Both the position numbers and the translations under genes were made by a program. From the NCBI GenBank assembly GCA_035041965.1, contig JAPYMA010003040.1, positions 124,001-188,000 on the forward strand: DNA of 64,000 nucleotides. Reading direction: 5' to 3'. The DNA comes from Anisakis pegreffii (Eukaryota; Nematoda; Chromadorea; Rhabditida; Anisakidae). The notes under the pieces are model-generated. The model was not told the origin of the DNA. It did no database searches and saw only the letters and a list, made by a program, of their open reading frames with translations. Below, piece after piece: positions 61,076-64,000 of the stretch. Numbering within the stretch: position 1 is the stretch's first letter; the number at the start of each line of letters is the position of its first letter.

Positions 61076-62917
61076 TATCGCATAATTCTATCATGTCAAC
61101 GCAATCAGTCTTTCACAGTATTGTTTGTAACCTGATCAATACATTCAGCACAACTACACCGCAGTGATTTCATCGGCATTCATTACGATTCATTTAACAA
61201 TTAATAACTTCTATAGGATTCAAGCAATCGAATGCTCTGAATTTGTTATTATTTGCGACAATTTGAGATTCTTTATTCATAAAAACTTCTCATTCATCAA
61301 ATAACGCAATATGCTGAACATTTCATCTGTTGTAATTCGCAAAATGTCGAATATGAAAGCACTGATTATGTGCTGATCATCAACACAAATTCGGCTCCAG
61401 CTTTTTGTTTTCTCATCCAAAATATTTGCTCCTTTCACACATTCCAGTTGCTCTTTTCACGTTCTATAATATCCCCACCACTGCAACTTCACCACCCTCA
61501 ATATCTTCGCCAACATGTTTCCAATCATCCTGTCGCCAGCTACTTTTTTTTCGACTTGACCGAGAGCACTATTAGCTTTGCTCGTTCACCATGGTGTTAA
61601 CCACAGATAATGAATCATTCATTTAGCGAATACATGCACTGCGATTCGGATAGTTTCTTACATCATCTAAGAACGCACTGAGACCTTAGGGGGAACACAT
61701 AATTCAGGAAATTACACACGACATGTCAACTGAAAGCACTTGTGTGTGGTGATCAAAGCGATATCATCTATCTGCCCATTTCGCATCCATAAACCATAAT
61801 TGTGCACACAAATCTGCCTCGCAAACACAAGCCACCCGCTGAGGCGATCGCTCTTGTCCTACACGATTGTGTGCATAAACTGTTTGTCCCCTCAATCCTT
61901 GTGCGTCGTTCCGTCTCCTCAGTCACCCGTTCCCATCCTTCAACTATCCATCCGCTTCAACTTTGTCGGAATAATGATGATTGAGTCCAATCATGTTACA
62001 TTTAACTTGGAGTAAATAATGAATGACGACTCGTTTGTCTCTGTTGAATAATACGAATCAAATTGTGGTATCAGAAATGACAAAGGTGCTTAACGTCATG
62101 ATTGTAAGCAAAAAGTAAGGGTAAACTTCCGAATTCCACATCGTTACAAAATGAACCCATGAAAAAACTACCCGCCTCTCTTGTTCCCATATTTTGCAAT
62201 AAGAAATTCCAGACGACATCCTTGAACTCAATGCAGTGTTTCTGATCTCTTTAAGATGAATGAAATGAAAGAATTACAGGGTGAATAGTCTGTAAAAGAA
62301 CGACGAGATATTGGAACGTTTATTGATGTGAAAGGTTTGATCAAGACACTGCAAATATTAAAAAATGAGGAGAAAAGAGACCTAAAATACTTTATACAAC
62401 GGTGAACTTAGCATCACTGAGAGCGAGCTGGGAGGATACAGAATAAAATAATATTCCACGAAAGAAACTGTATTCGAGTTGCACTAAAATACAGTTGCCA
62501 ACACAGACATATAATTACTCAAAAATAAACAGAACTGTTCGATTTCAGTGAAATATTCCCAAAACGGAAATGAAATTGGTGTAAAATACTGTTATGAGAT
62601 ATAAATAGAAGGCCACAAGTGAGATCGAATAGGGAAAACAAAAGTGGAATGGACAATTTCAGTTAGTTCGAGTTATCTGATGAGCACATACGTGATTCGG
62701 TTTGTAATGAGTCGTCGCCTAAAGTTTCTTCACTCGTTTCCAAATCAATTACAGGCTGAAACGTGATCGAATCGTTAATCGCACTTCAATCATTCCAGTA
62801 CTCCTCCATATTCTTTCTTGCCTAACTTAGACTCAATAATATACTTTATCTAAATGGTGCAATCTCAATTTCATCCCATACCTATACTACTACAATCCAC
62901 TTATGCCGGACAAATTT
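61076..62917. other. Intergenic region between two convergent genes
   Basis: About 1.8 kb downstream of the kinase stop and downstream of the minus-strand gene at the right edge. It has pyrimidine-rich stretches (61430-61510 and 61880-61960) whose open frames are rich in Ser, Pro and Leu, as expected from composition alone. No gene supported. Confidence 0.45.
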
Positions 62918-63889
62918 CTAAGGAGTCTTTAAACGGAAGAACAAAACCTGCTAATAACGAATGAATTTGATGACAGAAAAATCTTTGCGATAATGATGTT
63001 GTCAATGGAATCGTGATTTCAGAATTCTTCGCAGAAAAAAATTTAAAAAACCACAGTCGAAATTGAAATAAATAATAACTGTTGCCATGACGAACCTTTG
63101 CAAAAACAGCAGCTCTACGAGATTTCCTTGCGGAACGCTGTCTTTCAGCACTCTCGGATCCAGTTTTACTACGTGGTGATGAAGAGTTCTTTCGCGGTGA
63201 TCGCTGTTTCTTCAAGGGAGGGGAAATGGATGACTTGGCTTGTTCCGTTTCAAGACGCTCCAATGGCTCTGTTAATCTACAATAAACGATAAAATAAGCT
63301 AATCTTGGACATGAACTTGGAAAGAGTACAAAAAATCATACTGATTAGCTTAGCCGAGCAAGTGAACCAAATTGAAAGACCGTCCTGTTGAATATCTCAA
63401 TAAATTCTCCCTGATCAGAAATCTGCAGAAGTAACTGCATAATCCTTGCTAATTTGTTAGCTAACTCCTAGAATCAATCGAAAAAAAGGAAGAACATGAA
63501 TTCTGTTGACAATAGAAGTATATTCCAACGAACTTTTTCGTCCTATCCGTATATTTCACAAATTCAGCCACTTGTCTCTTGCGCACTGGAGATAGCATTT
63601 TTCGATCACCTCTGAATGGCGGAATCCCGCCCTCGTCATTTTTGCTTGTCACTGCAATATTCGTTTAATTCTTTATACTTTCAGAAAATCGAACAATTGC
63701 AAAATATTTCAGAACGGTCAAAACATTATGCAACTGAGCAACTTTTCGCTAACCACCTGGATGTATCGAAACTGATGAATGCTGATGACTAGTGGAAGCA
63801 TCACTCGCCCTTCTTGCCACCTCAGGGGCGTCATTTTCGTCGCACTGTCCGTCCAGTGCTTGCGAACATTTGTTTGGCCCATTACTGCC
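62918..63889 (-). CDS. 3' exons of a basic, Ser/Arg-rich protein gene (runs off right edge)
   Basis: Exons in transcript order: about 63889-63758 (after TTATTTAG; contains APEVARRASDASTSH), 63651-63534 (after ATTGCAG; contains PPFRGDRKMLSPVRKRQ and EFVKYTDRTKK) and 63276-63096 (after TTGTAG; LTEPLERLETEQAK, then a stretch rich in Ser, Arg, Lys and Pro: SPPLKKQRSPRKNSSSPRSK). The phases 1 and 2 match across the two introns, which supports a real gene; the 63758 edge may be off by one. A short last exon at 62947-62918 (VLFFRLKTP, stop) is possible but weak. Two donors share GTTCGT. The SP/RS content suggests a nuclear, phosphorylated protein. I do not recognise the family. The 5' part is outside the window. 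Confidence 0.65.
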
Positions 63890-64000
63890 CTAAATAAGAA
63901 TTTTTATGAATAAACTAAGCGAGAAATATAGATTCCCAATGCGAGATGCAGCACAAATTAATGGTGATATAAATTTGGAATGACATGATGTAATATCAGC

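Overview
This window looks like nuclear DNA from a parasitic-type nematode (a chromadorean, perhaps Spirurina; this is inference). The reasons are small exons separated by AT-rich introns with GT...TTTCAG boundaries, acceptor-like TTCAG/CTCAG runs a few bases before start codons (as at spliced-leader sites), and gene families that are expanded or typical in nematodes: receptor guanylyl cyclase, acylated globin and tau-tubulin-kinase-like kinase. Intergenic DNA is AT-rich, with few clear transposon remains.

Layout. (1) 1-676: 3' part of a helix-loop-helix (HLH) gene, + strand. (2) 677-11774: about 11 kb without a supported gene, holding a perfect 32-bp palindrome and, just before the next gene, several E-boxes. 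(3) 11775-12533: a complete two-exon HLH gene, the tandem paralogue of (1). Both resemble Id/extramacrochaetae-type dominant-negative HLH proteins. (4) 12534-22914: about 10 kb without a supported gene. (5) 22915-34881: a receptor-type guanylyl cyclase in about 21 exons (about 1004 aa in my model) whose two metal-binding cyclase aspartates are Gln and Glu, so it is probably a pseudo-cyclase. (6) 34882-37491: weak ORFs only. (7) 37492-42568, - strand: a five-exon globin of 282 aa with an N-myristoylation-type start; intron 1 may hold a small secreted-peptide gene on the other strand. (8) 42569-56910: scattered unrecognised open exons, an inverted GAACA-rich repeat pair, tandem duplications and a CCGA/TCGG-rich repeat. 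(9) 56911-61075: an 11-exon tau-tubulin-kinase-like kinase (380 aa), apparently catalytically competent. (10) 62918-63889, - strand: 3' exons of a gene for a basic, Ser/Arg-rich protein that runs off the right edge.

The gene models rest on reading-phase agreement between exons: each listed intron joins in phase, and conserved family motifs continue across the junctions. There is no operon-like clustering. The genes are far apart and on both strands. The receptor cyclase, the acylated globin and the Id-like pair could each work in sensory or neuronal cells, but nothing in the sequence links them. Several long hairpin-forming inverted repeats, three of them in introns, are the most unusual DNA-level signal.
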